The position numbers and the translations under genes are program-made. A stretch of DNA of 64,000 nucleotides from Clarkia xantiana subsp. parviflora (Eukaryota; Streptophyta; Magnoliopsida; Myrtales; Onagraceae): NCBI GenBank assembly GCA_036873135.1, contig JAPTYO010000017.1, positions 13,020,001-13,084,000 on the forward strand, given 5' to 3'. Below, piece by piece: positions 1-11,444 of the stretch; the first letter of the stretch is position 1; every line of letters starts with the position of its first letter. The notes below the pieces were generated by a model, which was given only the letters and a program-made list of their open reading frames with translations, searched no databases and was not told where the DNA came from.

Positions 1-449
1 TGGCTCTGATTAAGATAGCAAATTCTTGCTTTGGAGTTTGGTGGAGACTGCTCTTGAGTTAGCCTCTACTAGTATCGTAGTTGTGATCGTTGTGGGGATC
101 GTTTTGTTATATGCCCTCAATAGTGCTTGTCGTGATTCTTTGCTTCATGGTTGATTTCGTGAGATATGGAGGTTGTCTTCATAATGAGGACGTCTCCTTC
201 CTAGTATCACCCAGTGGGTTGAAATATAAGTGCCTACCTTTGATGAGCGTACGAAGGGTGTTGTTTTTCCCTTTTTCTTGAACCTCTTCCTAGGGCTAGA
301 CGTAGCCTTTTGATGTTCGTGGTTGGGATGGTGTCTTTACAATTCATGTCTTTGACAGATGTTTTATGATGTGCTGCCATGATAATCACTTCGGGGTATG
401 TGGACGTGATAGCCACTTCGTGATGTGTCAGAGTGATAGCCCTTCTGTA

Positions 450-592
450 GTGTGTGGACATGATAGCCAGTTCAGGGTATGTGGACATGATAGCCACTTC
501 AAGGTATGTGGACATGATAGCCACCTCAAGGTATGTGGACATGATAGCCACTTCAGTGTATGTGGACATGATAGCCACATCACGATGTATGG
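450..592. repeat. 27-bp tandem repeat, about five copies
   Basis: The core GTGGACATGATAGCCA starts at 453, 481, 508, 535 and 562, so the period is 27 bp. More degenerate copies extend left to about 366. Because 27 is divisible by three, both strands stay open and give repetitive pseudo-peptides, which I do not regard as genes. It lies inside element G. Confidence 0.85.
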
Positions 593-1199
593 AGTTGTGC
601 TTTAGTATTCCTTTCTCATTGGAGAGCCTTCATTGCTATAGTTGCCTTTTGTGTAGGTTATGTTTGTTGGGTTAGGTCCCGATGTCTCGTCTTGTCGGAT
701 GTTGTATCCTTTATGCTCTTTAGATGTCTCCTTCATGAGTTGTGCTTGACGATGTTCAAGTCTGATACGAGCATGGGTCACGCGAGGGCGACATGCATGA
801 CTATAACATTTGTCGGAGGTTGATTTGTGTGACTTGTAAGGCAATTCTCTTCTTGATGGGTCGAGCTTATTTCGAGAGCCTTGAACTTTGGATTTCATGT
901 CTTTGCTATCTTCCTTGGTGGTGTTGGGTTCCTTTGAGATACTTCTCTTGACTTGTGATATGGGTGGTAGGATAACTCGTTACTTTTCATGATAACCTCT
1001 TGTGCTTCTGTATATGATCCTTTGGTCATGGACTCTTCTCTTGGTGTGTTTCCTTTACTTGTCTTTCTTTCGTGTTTTCCTTCATGTCATACCTGCCATT
1101 TCATAAAGAAAAAACATTACTTGTTCTTCACATTACTTTACTTAGAAATTTCTTTCTCATGGTATCCTTCTGAGCATGGTGTGATGATCTCTTCTGATA

Positions 1200-1470
1200 C
1201 CCCTTACACGGTATACGTTGTACTGTTAGACCAAAGATACGCTCTTGGTGGGCGTCGAAAACTGTTCACGAGACAGGCTCTCGGATGGCACTTAACGTTT
1301 CACTGGATAGGCTCCCGGAGGGCTCAGGTTAGTCCAAAGATACGTTCCTGATTGGCGTCGAAATCTGTTCACGAGACAGAGGCTCTCGGACGGCACTTAA
1401 CGTTTCACAGGATAGGCTCCCGGAGGGCTCAGGTTAGACCAAAGATATGCTCCTGGTGGGCGTCGAACTG
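1200..1470. repeat. Two-copy repeat with GATACGC core
   Basis: A block containing a GATACGC motif, a GGGCGTCGAA motif, 'cacgagacag' and 'ataggctcccggagggctca' occurs twice, around 1225-1325 and 1340-1430. It leads into the 49-bp array to its right, which shares the GATACGC and GGCGTCGAA words. Confidence 0.65.
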
Positions 1471-1484
1471 GTAGTTTGAAATCT

Positions 1485-2015
1485 ACCTCAAGATACGCTC
1501 TTGGGGGCGTCGAACTGGTAGTGTTTTTTCTACCTCAAGATACGCTCTTGGGGGCGTCGAATCTGGTAGGTTGCAAATCTACCTCAAGATACGCTCCTGG
1601 GGGCGTCGAATTCGTAGTTTTTGGAAACCACTCTCAAGATACGCTCTTGGTGCGTCGAAGTTCGTAGTGTAATAACTACTCTCAAGATACGCTCTTGGGG
1701 GCGTCGAAGGTCGTAGTATGAACACTACTCTCAAGATACGCTCCTGGGGGCGTCGAAGTTCGTAGTTTTTGGAAACCACTCTCAAGATACGCTCTTGGTG
1801 CGTCGAAGTTCGTAGTGTAATAACTACTCTCAAGATACGCTCTTGGGGACGTCGAAGGTCGTAGTATGAACACTACTCTCAAGATACGCTCCTGGGGGCG
1901 TCGAAGTTCGTAGTTTTTGGAAACCACTCTCAAGATACGCTCTTGGGGGCGTCGAAGGTCGTAGTATAAAAACTACTCTCAAGATACGCTCTTGGGGGCG
2001 TCGAATCTGTTCGCG
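1485..2015. repeat. 49-bp tandem array with a three-unit (about 147-bp) higher-order period
   Basis: The word AGATACGCTC recurs at about 1491, 1538, 1587, 1637, 1685, 1735, 1783, 1834, 1881, 1932 and 1981, with intervals of 47-51 bp. Spacer text after GGCGTCGAA rotates through three versions (one ending TTTTTGGAAACCACT, one ending TGTAATAACTACT, one ending TATGAACACTACT), giving a higher-order repeat of about 147 bp. Open minus-strand frames here are repeat artefacts. Confidence 0.85.
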
Positions 2016-3711
2016 GGATAGGCTCCCGGAGGGCTCATAATGTTACCTTATCTTGTGTCCTTTCTCATGTAGGGTGCGTCTTTGGTATGCTTTTCGAGTC
2101 TTTACTTGACTTTTCCTTCTATGATATTGCATGCTACCACGCTTTTCCTTCAATGTGGGAGATCACCTCTCTAGGGCGATGTTTGTGTGTTGCCAACTTA
2201 GGACGAGTTCGTATAGGGAGTTGATGATGTTTTCCTCTTATGTGACCTCTTCTAGGGAAGGTGGTATTGAATGTTCTTGTGATCTTCTGCCTCTAATCTC
2301 TTCTTTTACACTTAGGTGGACTACCAAGCACTTATTCGTTTGGTGCCCCCCAAGTTGCTTGGTGGTCACACCGCCTTTCATATTTGGCCGTTGAAGGCCC
2401 CTCGTTCATTTTCTTGGTAGGGTATCCCTTATGCTCGGGGCTCCCTTGTCTGCTTGTTTGAATGCGATGAGTGTCCCTTGTAGGATTTACTCTTTCTCAT
2501 GCTTGCTTGTTTCAGTCATGGGCATGGTTTGGATGATGCCTTTGTCGGATGTGTCTTTGGAGGTTGGGTGGAAGAGCTTTTGCTTTGGGTGGGTGGGGGT
2601 GGATTTTATTCTCTTGATAACCAGGATGCGGCAATGTTTGTATCCTAGGGGTGCTTGTAAATTCTTTCCCCCCCTTCCTTGTGTTTTAGGTTGAAAAGCT
2701 CTCTCATAGAATGGCGTCTTGGGTTGTTAATCTCGTAGGTGTGTTTCAGACTAGTCAGTCTGATCCATGCTCTTTGCTCGTGCATGGGGGGGTTTGACCG
2801 GGCTGTGATAATCTTGGAGTGTTGTGGCATTTAGTGTGCTATGCCTTTTCCTTTACATTGGAGTATTCTTCAATGCCTTTAGGGAGTGTCACATTGGTCA
2901 TGCTCCTCCCACCTTGAATCTTGATTATAGACTTCCTTTGAATTAGGACTTGAACCTAAAAAGGATGTTTTCCTTTAGGTTTGCAAGTGATGCTCCATGA
3001 TTTTCCATGTGTTTGCCCCCGTATTGGCTATTCCTTGTTGGATAGCTTCATTAGAGACTGCATTTGTATTGCGTACGTATACGTGTTTGAGGTGTGTTGA
3101 GCTGACAAGTCCCTCCTTTTTTGTTTTGTCATAACCTTCATTCATCATGTATTCGTCGTATGGCCTTAAAGGCGGGATATTTTTCTAGTGCCCCTTTTAT
3201 CGTGGTTCTCCTCTTGATGGGATGCCAGAGTCAAATGTCTTACTCCCCAAGCTTTTGAGCTCTTCTTTGGTTGATCTTGTAGAACTATTATCCTGCCCTA
3301 AGGCTCTTGATAGGAGATGTATCTCATTTTCACACTCTAGTTGTTGCACTATCTCTTTTGCTAATCTTGCATCTCTAGAGTTTCTCTCTTGGTGCATGAC
3401 TTCAATGACAGGATTTTCTACCGATGTTTATTCTATTAGGACTTGTATCCTTGGTTGCCTTCCTTTCTTGTGAGATAGCGAAGGAGTGTTTGTGAACACT
3501 CCAATGTGTCGTACTTGGTAGAGGTATGCGCCTGATCTTTATGGCGCTGTCTTGAATCTTCGTGTACCTATCTCTGATGAACATGTTATTCATTACATAT
3601 ATAGTACGGAGTCCAAGGATCTCCGGGTTAGGATCGTAGTTTGAGAACAGAGACATAGTCATATATTAGATAACCTCTTTATCTACGGAGTTTATTTTTG
3701 CAAAAGTAGAT

Positions 3712-3765
3712 GCAAGGATACTTGTAAGGATACTTGTAAGGATACTTGTAAGGATACTTATTCCA
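3712..3765. repeat. 12-bp tandem repeat
   Basis: AGGATACTTGTA is repeated about four times in a row near 3713-3762. Short, local, inside element G. Confidence 0.7.
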
Positions 3766-4559
3766 TCCTTACTCCTGGTTCATTTGCAGTGCCGTGTCCT
3801 TAATGGGTGTGTTGATGTTCCTCTATAGGATGTTGGGAGTGCTCAACTTATTTTTGTAAGTGAGCCTTCCATCTTGTGATCTTTCCCAGAAACTTGACCT
3901 TATAGGTGCCCTTTGAGATTGAGAAATCTGTTTCTTGTGCATCTCTTGATTGGCGACGGCTTTTTACGGATTCTTCTAGTGGTCCACCTGTGTACATATA
4001 TACCACGGAGCCTGAAGGCGTCCGGTATGGTCTTTCTTGGAAAACATGTTGATATCAAGTATCAAAATATACCCCTTTTAGGGAGTTGACTTGTTATGCA
4101 GTTAAATTAAATAAGAGGATATGGGAAGGATATGAGTGTGGGGGGTTGATACCCCTTGCTTCCTTGGTAATGTAGCTTTCTTCCTCCAGTAGTCTGTGTG
4201 TATTCCTTCCACTTGAGGAATATAAGGTCGCATCCTTGCAAGGCGGACTAGGTGGAGATGTATCCTTCATGTATGCTATATGTGATCTCACTCCACTATG
4301 TCTCTCCATGAGACTTCCCATTGTAGTAGCTATGTACTAACATGGTATGGTACTCTATGAGTCCCCTGTTCAAATTCTTGTCTTTTCGACTGCTCCCCTG
4401 TCCTAGGGGGATGTGTGCCAAGGGTTGTAATGCATGAGGGGTTTGGACCTGTCGTGCTGTATCATGGGTAGGTGGTTGCCTTGTTGTGTTGTTGGGACTA
4501 TGTCCCTCTCTTTTAGCTTTCCTTGATATGTCCCTTAGTCATGTCTGTAGTGATACGGA

Positions 4560-5400
4560 CTGTATGTGTACATTGCCAGGGTGGATGTTGGAACTCCTAT
4601 ATCCTTGTTGGTCTGGCATGTATGTCCTCCCTTAATGCGGTGTATGTCCCTGTTGGGGTACTTGGTTGAATCCATGCCTCCTTGGAGGTCTTACCTGTCT
4701 ATCTGCCCCCAGAGGGGTGTATGCCCTGGCATCCTACTGTGTCTGTTGCTGCCTTGGAGGCACAGACTGCTGCCTTCCCCCTGGGGGTGGCCTTTGGTTG
4801 TCTCTCCTTTGTTCTCCTCGTTGCCCTGTTCGAGGGTGCGAGTGGCGTTCTTACGTTGGAATTTGCTCCTCTTCATGAGCTTCTTCTCCTTCCTGTCGGT
4901 GTTGCCTTTCCTGTCTATACCTTAGGGTTTCTCTGTAAGCTAGTACCTCGTCCGAGGCGCTCATCAGCCCTGGAGTCACTGTATGTGCTCCCTGTGTGTA
5001 TGCCGGCCTTGTGTTGGTTGTGTGGGCACGATTGTCGTTCCTTTGAGTCAGTATTCCATATGGGTACCCTTGAGGTTGTACCTCATAGTGGTATCCCTGT
5101 GGAGGTGCCGTGTATTGGGATGGCACTCCTTGTTGCCCCCAGTCCCTGTGGCTTCCTAGTCAATGGAGTTGAAGCTGTGGAAGCCTCCTAGCCAGCTGGG
5201 CGTGAAGGTTCTCCTCCCTGCTTGTTAGGCTGGGGTGCCTGTGGGGTTACCTGAGACTCTGGGTGTGCAGACTGTTTCTCAGGGTTAGGCAGCCTTGCTG
5301 GAGGTATAGGCTGTCTTTCTTGCCTATTGCCCCCAGGTGGGCGATTATCTCTAGACACTAAGTTGTTCGTCTTCGCTCTCGTGATTGTCAGGCTTTCTGT
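4560..5400 (-). pseudogene. Possible decayed gag N-terminal region of element G
   Basis: On the minus strand, just downstream of the primer-binding site, the translation in changing frames is rich in Pro, Gln, Gly, Arg and Thr, with runs such as PPGGNRQERQ and PQAPQPNKQGGEP. That is the composition of the disordered N-terminal gag of plant Tat-type elements, and its position directly after the primer-binding site fits gag. Several stops and frame changes interrupt it. The longest frame on the opposite strand (4682-5191) is hydrophobic and looks like an antisense shadow. No Cys-His knuckle is visible, so the call rests on position and composition only. Confidence 0.3.
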
Positions 5401-5406
5401 TCGAAG

Positions 5407-5424
5407 CCCACAGACGGCGCCAAG
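5407..5424 (-). promoter_or_regulatory. Primer-binding site of element G
   Basis: Read on the minus strand this is CTTGGCGCCGTCTGTGGG, directly following the LTR end ...CCTAACA. The same TGGCGCCGTCTGTGGGA string borders the LTR of element B and the LTR remnant E, so it is the shared tRNA primer site of this group, resembling the TGGCGCC type used by Tat/Athila elements rather than the tRNA-Met type. Confidence 0.8.
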
Positions 5425-5511
5425 TGTTAGGTTATAAAGTCTAGGTCAACGGGTTGTCAATCTAGAATTTATCTCCTACTAATGAAATGTCGGGTTCAGT
5501 GTTCCTAGGAC

Positions 5512-5680
5512 TAGTCGTTCTGATCCATGCCCTTATACTCCCTTGGGGTAGTCGTTCTGATCCATGCCCTTATACTCCCTTGGGGTAGTCGTTCTGATCC
5601 ATGCCCTTATACTCTCTTGGGGTAGTCGTTCTGATCCATGCCCTTATACTCCCTTGGGGTAGTCGTTCTGATATATGTCC
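5512..5680. repeat. 37-bp tandem repeat in the G LTR
   Basis: TAGTCGTTCTGATCC begins at 5512, 5549, 5586, 5623 and 5660, a 37-bp period, with the word CTTATACTCCCTTGGGG in each copy. Confidence 0.9.
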
Positions 5681-6194
5681 TTCTCTTCTCTCCTTCTGAC
5701 CTCTTTTCCTTCTCTCCTTCTGACCTCCTGAGGCTTGTACTTCTTACCCCTGGGGCTTGTCCTACTGCTCTATGCTCTTCTGCTTCCTTGGTTCTCTTCT
5801 CCTTGCCACCTTGCAAGAGGGGCAATACCAGGCACAGAGGGGGGGGGGGGTGGTGCCTGATGAACCCTCTCCGATGCCTAAGTCAGTACGGTTTTAGAGA
5901 GATAAAGCTAGAGAGATGTCAGAGCAAAATTGTGCAAATTGCCAAGATGATCAAATGAGTTGTGAAGGTGGGGTATTTATAGGCAACGGTGTCATTAAGG
6001 TGGCTTAATGACATCGTTAACCTTTAAACACAATTAATTAACCTTTAAGCGCATAATTAAGACCTTAGGATACGGAGAAGGTAGGCGACGTGAACCGAGT
6101 GTGGGTGTCCGAAAATGGCGCAGGGGGCCTTGGGGGGAGGAGAAATCCGACCCCCAAGGGTAGGGGTTGGGTGAGGGCACCCAACCCCTCCTAG

Positions 6195-6405
6195 GGAGGA
6201 TGGGGTTGGCCAACCCCATCCCTCCTAGGAGAGATCGGGTTGGCCGACCCGATCTCTCCTAGGAGAGATGGGGTTGGCCAACCCGATCTCTCCTAGGAGA
6301 GATCGGGTTGGTCCACCCGATCTCCCCTAGGAGAGATCGGGTTGGCTGACCCGATCTCTCCTAGGGGAGGTCGGGTGTGGCCACCCAACCTCACCTAGGT
6401 GAGTT
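6195..6405. repeat. Tandem palindromes in U3 of the G LTR
   Basis: Units built from GAGATCGGGTTGG and its complement CCGACCCGATCTC are joined by the palindrome TCCTAGGA and repeated about five times, with small variants (GGGGTTGGCCAACCC is itself a palindrome). Each unit of about 32 bp could fold on itself. It occupies the region expected to be U3, upstream of the TATA box in element orientation. Confidence 0.85.
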
Positions 6406-6557
6406 TGCCTCGGCCGGACGAGCGCTCCGGCCTCGTCCGAGCCGTTGATGTGTTCGCGAAGTGTTCGGGTTGAATTTTCGATTTACAATCGGTAATGGGA
6501 CGATAAAAATACAACGGTTTGGAAGTGAACGGGTTCAAATTGGGCGTATATCCATCA

Positions 6558-7283
6558 CCCGTGGCCATCGATTACTTCTAAAAATGGATAGAGGCTAAGG
6601 CATTGGCCAAGACGACGGGGCAGCAGATCCTCAAGTACCTTCAAACTCAGATCATATCCCGGTATGGGGCTCCTCGAGTGTTGAACATCGAACATCGGAC
6701 CGCTTCAGTCCGCCACGCTCAAACCAATGGCCAGGTAGAATCAGCCAACAAGATCGTGATGGATGGCTTGAAGAAGAGAGTCTACGCCTTGCAGGGCCAT
6801 TGGCTGGATGAGCTCGAAAACGTGCTGTGGGCTGTGAGAACAACACCCAAGCAATCAACAGGAGAAACTCCGTTTGGCCTGGTCTATGGCACGGAGGCAG
6901 TCGCTCCCGTGGAAATAGCGGTGGCGTCCCATCGCGCGAAATATTACGAGCCTCTGACAAACGATGAAATGAGACGTCTAGACTTAGACTTGCTCGAGGA
7001 GAAAAGATGGAAGGCTGATGAAGTCCAGGCCCGAATGCGTCTGGCAACAGCCCGATATTACAATCGGCGTGTCAGGTCCCGACAATTCTTCGTGGGAGAA
7101 CTTGTCTGGCGGAGGAACGAGTTCGTTCATCAAGATCGGATCAACAAGCTATCGCCAAAATGGGAGGGAACTTACAAGATCGTAGGGATGCCAGCACCCA
7201 ATGCATACAAGCTAGAGGACCTTGATGGCAAGACGTTGAAGCATTCCTTCAGTGGCGAACACTTGAAGAAGTATCATGTTTGA
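6558..7283 (+). pseudogene. Integrase remnant of element A
   Basis: The integrase core and C-terminal region of a Ty3-type polyprotein, which inserts element DNA into the host genome. The frame starts inside the core (VAIDYF), has a TAA stop in the KWIEAKALAK segment near 6580, then stays open from 6603 to the stop at 7283. Compared with elements B and D, about 25 residues between PRVL and NIEHRTAS are deleted, which removes the second catalytic Asp (ISDNGPPF in the others). The catalytic Glu (QVESANK) and the C-terminal PNAYKLEDLDGKTLKHSF segment remain. No chromodomain follows, as expected for the Tat lineage. It cannot be a functional integrase. Confidence 0.9.
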
Positions 7284-8170
7284 TATTAAGCCGCCGCGAA
7301 GGGCGCAAATTGTCTATCAATAAGATCCGATGTAAGCCTATTTTGAGTTATTTATGAATAAAAGAAGTTGCTTCCGATCAAATTGCTTTTAGATTTATTC
7401 TAACTATTAGTAAGACGTCCTGAAGGACGCGACTAAAGCCTTCCGAGGTACGATAAAAGCCTTCCGAGGTATGCGTAAGTCGTCTATATGATGCGGCCAA
7501 AAGCCTTAACAGGTATGGACAAAAGCCCTACGGGGTACATGTAAGTCGTCTATATGATGCAACCAAAAGCCTAGGTACGAAAAGGCCCTGATGGGTCCGC
7601 GTAAGTCGTCTATATGACGCGGCCAAAAGCCTTAACGGGTACGAAAAAGCCTTAACAGGTCCGCGTAAGTCGTCTATATGATGCGGCCAAAAGCCTTAAC
7701 GGGTATGAAAAAGCCTTAACAGGTCCGCGTAAAGTCGTCTGAAAGGACGCGATAAAAGCCTCAAAGGGTACGATAAAATCATCTTAATGATGTTCGATTT
7801 TGGACGAGAAGCCTTAAGTGGTGAAGTCCCGATTTTGGACGAGAAGCCTTAAGTGGTGAAGTCCCGATTGGACGAGAAGCCTTAAGTGGTGAAGTCCCGA
7901 TTGGACGAGAAACCTTAAGTGGTGAAGTCCCGATTGGACGAGAAACCTTAAGTGGTGAAGTCCCGAGTCAAACGTCGGAAGGACATATGGAGTCACCTCA
8001 AATGGTGCATCGGAACGTTCTGAGTAACGAATTTAAAGCCGCTTTAGATAAGCGCAAACGATTATCGAGACCAAAACAGATGAAAGAAATTCCTTATATA
8101 AAGGCTCGAAGGCCTGGAAGTTCGGATACAAAAAACAAAGGAGAAAGACTACAAGGACTAAAAAGATGTA
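7284..8170. repeat. Tandem arrays between integrase and antisense gene of element A
   Basis: About 7430-7790 holds units of 60-66 bp built on GTAAGTCGTCTATATGA and AAAAGCCTTAACGGGTA. About 7800-7975 holds five 30-36-bp units of GAAGCCTTAAGTGGTGAAG. The same words occur inverted in element D at 61300-61720. The block lies where the plus-strand pol and the minus-strand antisense gene converge. No gene is visible in it. Confidence 0.8.
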
Positions 8171-8173
8171 ACA

Positions 8174-10924
8174 TTAGACTTGGTCCTTGTTGGAAGATGG
8201 ATCCTCAGCAGCATCAGAGGGAGCAAGGTTCGGAGGGGCCTGGGCAGAAGGCTCCGCAGCTGGCGGAGTCGGGTCCATGGTAGCGGCCTCTTCACTCTCC
8301 GCGGGGAGGTTGAAGTACTTCTCCGCGACGGGGGCAAGAGTCTCGGACTTCGTGAAGTCAATAGAATCCGCGTAAGCTGTGTAGAGTTCTTCGACAGCGT
8401 TGTACAAAACATCCTCCACCTCGGACTTGCAGAACTCTACAGCAGCCACATTGAATTCTTCAGAGTTCCGATACTCCCCGCGGCCCTGTAGGCGGCCCTC
8501 CTCACGACCTTGCTGGAGGCCTTCCTCGCGGCCCTGCAGGCGGCCCTCCTCGAGGCCTGAGCCTTTGCCTCAGCCAGCTTGGCAGAAAAATCAGCCCTCT
8601 CAGCTTCGAACTTTGCCTTGGCCTCCGCGAGAAGATCCGCGAAGACGTTCTTCTCGTGAATGAGCTGCTTCTTCTCCGCCTCATTCCGCTGCTGCTCCAC
8701 CTGGACCATCTTCCGCTCCTGACGCATGACAGCCTCATGATCTTGAACCTTTTTGAGCAGGCCCGAAGTCATCTCGTCAAGGAGAGCTTTCTCCTTGGCC
8801 ATCTTGTTCTTGGCCGCCACTGCCTCGTCGAGCTCCACCTGAAGCTTGGCTAATGCATCAGGGTCCGACTTAGCTTCAGCCTCCTCCAAGGCACTCTTCA
8901 GAGCCAAGGCAATGGCGAAACAACGCTGCTGGTCCGCAGTTTCCTAATGCGAAGGGAAAAAAGATTAGAATTCGATGGTCGAAAGCAGAGATAAGGAAGA
9001 AAACAAACAAAGGTAAAGTATTACCTCCATCCGACGGACGGCCATAGCGCGGAACTCCTCTTCGATGTCCTCCCACGACAAGCAAAGCGGCAGTCTCAAA
9101 GCAGGAGGAATTGACCCTGCCAGCAGATGCAGGGCCAAGTCAGGCTGAAGATTATCCCGTCGAATCGAAAACCCGTGGAGGGATTCGATCGGACGCCAGG
9201 GAACCGTTGCCTGGTCGGGGGTGTAGATCTTGTAAAGATCATCCATCGGAAGACAAGGGATAACCTCGGCATCATCAGTGGGAGGAGCTACCTCGGTCGG
9301 AGGAGGCTCAGGAGTAGGAGTGCGGAAAGCAGGAGGAGGACTTCGGGACACGTCCCTCACGGCGGGCCTTATGTTCCTTGGCCCCGACCTTCCGCGGGGA
9401 AGCAGGCCCCCCTCATCAGGCTCTTCGGCGGAAGGAGAGGCCTCCAAGTCAGTCACCCGACGGAACTGGGCATCCGTCGGGACATCCTCCAGCATCAGTT
9501 CTTGCGGAGTCGTAGCCTCCGCTGGAGTGATAGCCTCCGTCGGAGCAGGAGTCTCCGATGGACCTGCGGTGGCAGGACGAACATAGTCAGGAAGAATTCC
9601 GCCAGGGCACCAGAGAATTTGACGTTCGACATGCTGGTCTTTCCCAAAAAAGTTGTAATATCCCGCTTTGAGAACGCGGGGGACTTCTCCTTGAAGGATG
9701 TATTTAATTTCCCGAACCCGTGACTCCCGATCAGCGGGGATAAACTCCTTGGGAACTAATTTCTTATATCTTTTAATTGCACGACGAACGCGCTTACCTT
9801 CCTCGACGGTAGTGGCCCCGAAGGCCCGATCTATCTCCTCCCTCCTGGCCTTCTTGGCCCCGACCTACTCTTCGGTTGGAGGAGCAGCAGACAGAGGAGT
9901 GGAAGAGGAAGCACCTTTCTTCACCAACTTTCGGTTCCGCTTGGAGCCACTCTGGACGGCATCAGTCTCGCCCTGCTTCATAATGAGATGAGTCAGCAGA
10001 GAAGCCTTCTTGGCTGCAAAAGTAAAAGACAAGATGGTTAGAAGTATTACCCAGATGACCAAATCTTTGGAAACAGAGTCAAGGAGTCGGACTCCGATAG
10101 TAATCAAGTCCTTCTCTTGGAGCTTGTTGGCGTCGAGGGGTATGAAGTTGTCTCCCAACGGTAGAGCTGAACCATTTGGAGAGTGTTGAGGTCATCCTCA
10201 GCGTAGTCTAGGAGCTTGGGGGCAGGGTCCGCCATGACCTCCCGCTGAGGCCACGGGACAGAGCTGTGTTGGACGAAGAAGTAGTACTTCTTCCATCCGC
10301 TGTTATCAGACCCCGAGTCGCGAATGAGCACCCGATCTTTGTGGAACTTCCAAGTTTCGCTATCCCAGCCGAAACGTGAAAGTTGCTCCTTTCTCCACTT
10401 GGGGAGTCGGGGGGAGAAGGAGCAGACACCAGCTTTGTTGCACTTCATGCCGTAGAAGGTGCGGAAAAGTAGTAGACTGTACGTCCACTGCTGACAGTGG
10501 CATAGGAGTTGAAAGGCATTCCACACGCGGATAGCGTGTGGAGAGAAGGTACAAGGGTGCGTTTGATAGAAGTTGCACATCTCCACCAAATTTCCGCAGA
10601 AGGGGAACCAAATCCCCGCGCTTATTTGTCCGGCGGAGACGAACACTTCCCCTGCCCGAGGATGCGTAACGATGTGCTTCCTTCTGACGGCAGGCTGAGA
10701 CTCATACGGGAAACAAGGTTCCCAATCCGAGGTAATACACCCCTCTCTAAGGGCAACCTCATATGAAGCCTCAGAAATCTCATTGACAGCAAATTCGAAA
10801 GTGAAAGGAGCCCTAGCCTCAGAACTAGCTTCGTCTAAAACGGTTGCAAACAAGAAGATTTGAGAAAAGGAGAACAAACAGCAAGTAAATCACGAAAACA
10901 TAGAAGAAAGTCCTTACCAGACAT
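8174..10924 (-). pseudogene. Antisense accessory gene of element A (coiled-coil protein, 'putative gypsy type transposon' type)
   Basis: Minus-strand gene with the same structure as the copies in B and D. Exon 1 is only ATGTCTG (10924-10918) followed by GTAAG; exon 2 carries the conserved globular part with motifs CITSDWEPCFPY, FPFCGNLVEMCNFYQ, FSPHAIRVWNAFQ and LFRTFYGMKCNKAGVC. A 37-nt GT-AG gap follows, then exon 3 with a basic stretch (KRNRK), VPRVLKAGYYNFFGKDQH and a Pro-rich linker. A GT-AG intron (8944-9024) precedes the coiled-coil exon 4. Damage: one TAG near 9868 where D has a Gln codon, and a frameshift near 8550 in the coiled coil. I assign it to the plant family annotated as Transposase_28 by resemblance only; its molecular role is unknown. 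Confidence 0.7.
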
Positions 10925-11080
10925 GATTGGTGATCGGAGAGGGAAAATGAAGGAAGATCGGAAGGGTTGAAGGCCTTGGATCACTTGAACAACAGGAAGA
11001 GCTTGGAGAAGAAGCTTCGAATGCAAGAATGGGTGAAATCGAGAGAGTGCAGAAGAAGTGAATAATGCCAGGGTTTTAGC

Positions 11081-11087
11081 TTTTATA
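11081..11087 (-). promoter_or_regulatory. TATA box of the antisense gene in element A
   Basis: On the minus strand the sequence reads GCTTATAAAAGCTAAAACC, 157 bp upstream of the ATG. The same string is present at the equivalent place in element D (58114 onward), and element B has CTATAAAACCCTAACC. Preservation in three copies supports a dedicated promoter. Confidence 0.65.
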
Positions 11088-11444
11088 AGCAAAAGGACAA
11101 CTGGACCCCCCCCTAATCTTGACCGTTGAAGATGAAACGATTCGATCATAATCGTTGAAATCATGGAGACGGTACGGAAGAGACAGCTGGACGGGTTTGA
11201 TCTGCACCGTTAAAGAGGAAACGACACGATCTTAATCGCCGAGATTACAGGTACGGAAGAGACGTGAGTGACGTCACAGCTGCTTTTTCAGAAAGCAACA
11301 GTCACGCCGGTTTAAACGTCGTTCCCTTATCCCCAGACATTTAATGCTACAGTAACCAAGGAGTCTCCTCGGATTTGGCAACTGCCCATGGGGTCTGGTG
11401 GGCCCAAGGTAATCATGAGTAAGAGACTCTGTTATACAACAATC

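Larger units (their letters stand above)
1..5424 (-). mobile_element. Element G: internal region of a minus-strand Ty3-type LTR element, left end outside window
   Basis: The orientation comes from the right side: the complement of a TGGCGCC-type primer-binding site at 5407-5424 abuts an LTR that runs to 6557, so transcription goes right to left. Between 1 and about 4550 I find no protease, reverse transcriptase, RNase H or integrase motif on either strand. The frames present are short and T/G-rich. What the stretch does hold is tandem repeats (27-bp units near 450-590, 49-bp units near 1485-2015, a 12-bp unit near 3712-3762) and T-rich spacer. A non-autonomous derivative or a long decayed copy would both fit. 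The 3' LTR, if it exists, lies left of the window. Confidence 0.6.
5425..6557 (-). repeat. 5' LTR of element G (about 1.13 kb)
   Basis: In plus coordinates it starts TGTTAGGTTATAAAG and ends GTATATCCATCA, so in element orientation it runs TGATGGATATAC...CCTAACA with canonical TG/CA ends. A TATA-like CTATAAATACC lies on the minus strand near 5977, and a GGAGAGGGTTCATCAGG segment near the R/U5 region matches the 'ggagagggat' word of the other LTRs in the window. The right border was set where coding sequence of element A's integrase resumes (VAIDYF at about 6561). The partner LTR is outside the window, so the 5-bp TSD cannot be tested. Confidence 0.7.

Noticed and set aside
366..675. Overlapping plus- and minus-strand repeat peptides
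   Set aside because: A 27-bp tandem repeat keeps several frames open by arithmetic; no start context, no domain.
1579..1933. Repetitive minus-strand frames over the 49-bp array
   Set aside because: Repeat artefacts; frames shift with unit length.
4682..5191. 169-residue hydrophobic plus-strand frame
   Set aside because: It is antisense to the probable gag leader of G and lacks any recognisable motif; the minus strand gives a better explanation.
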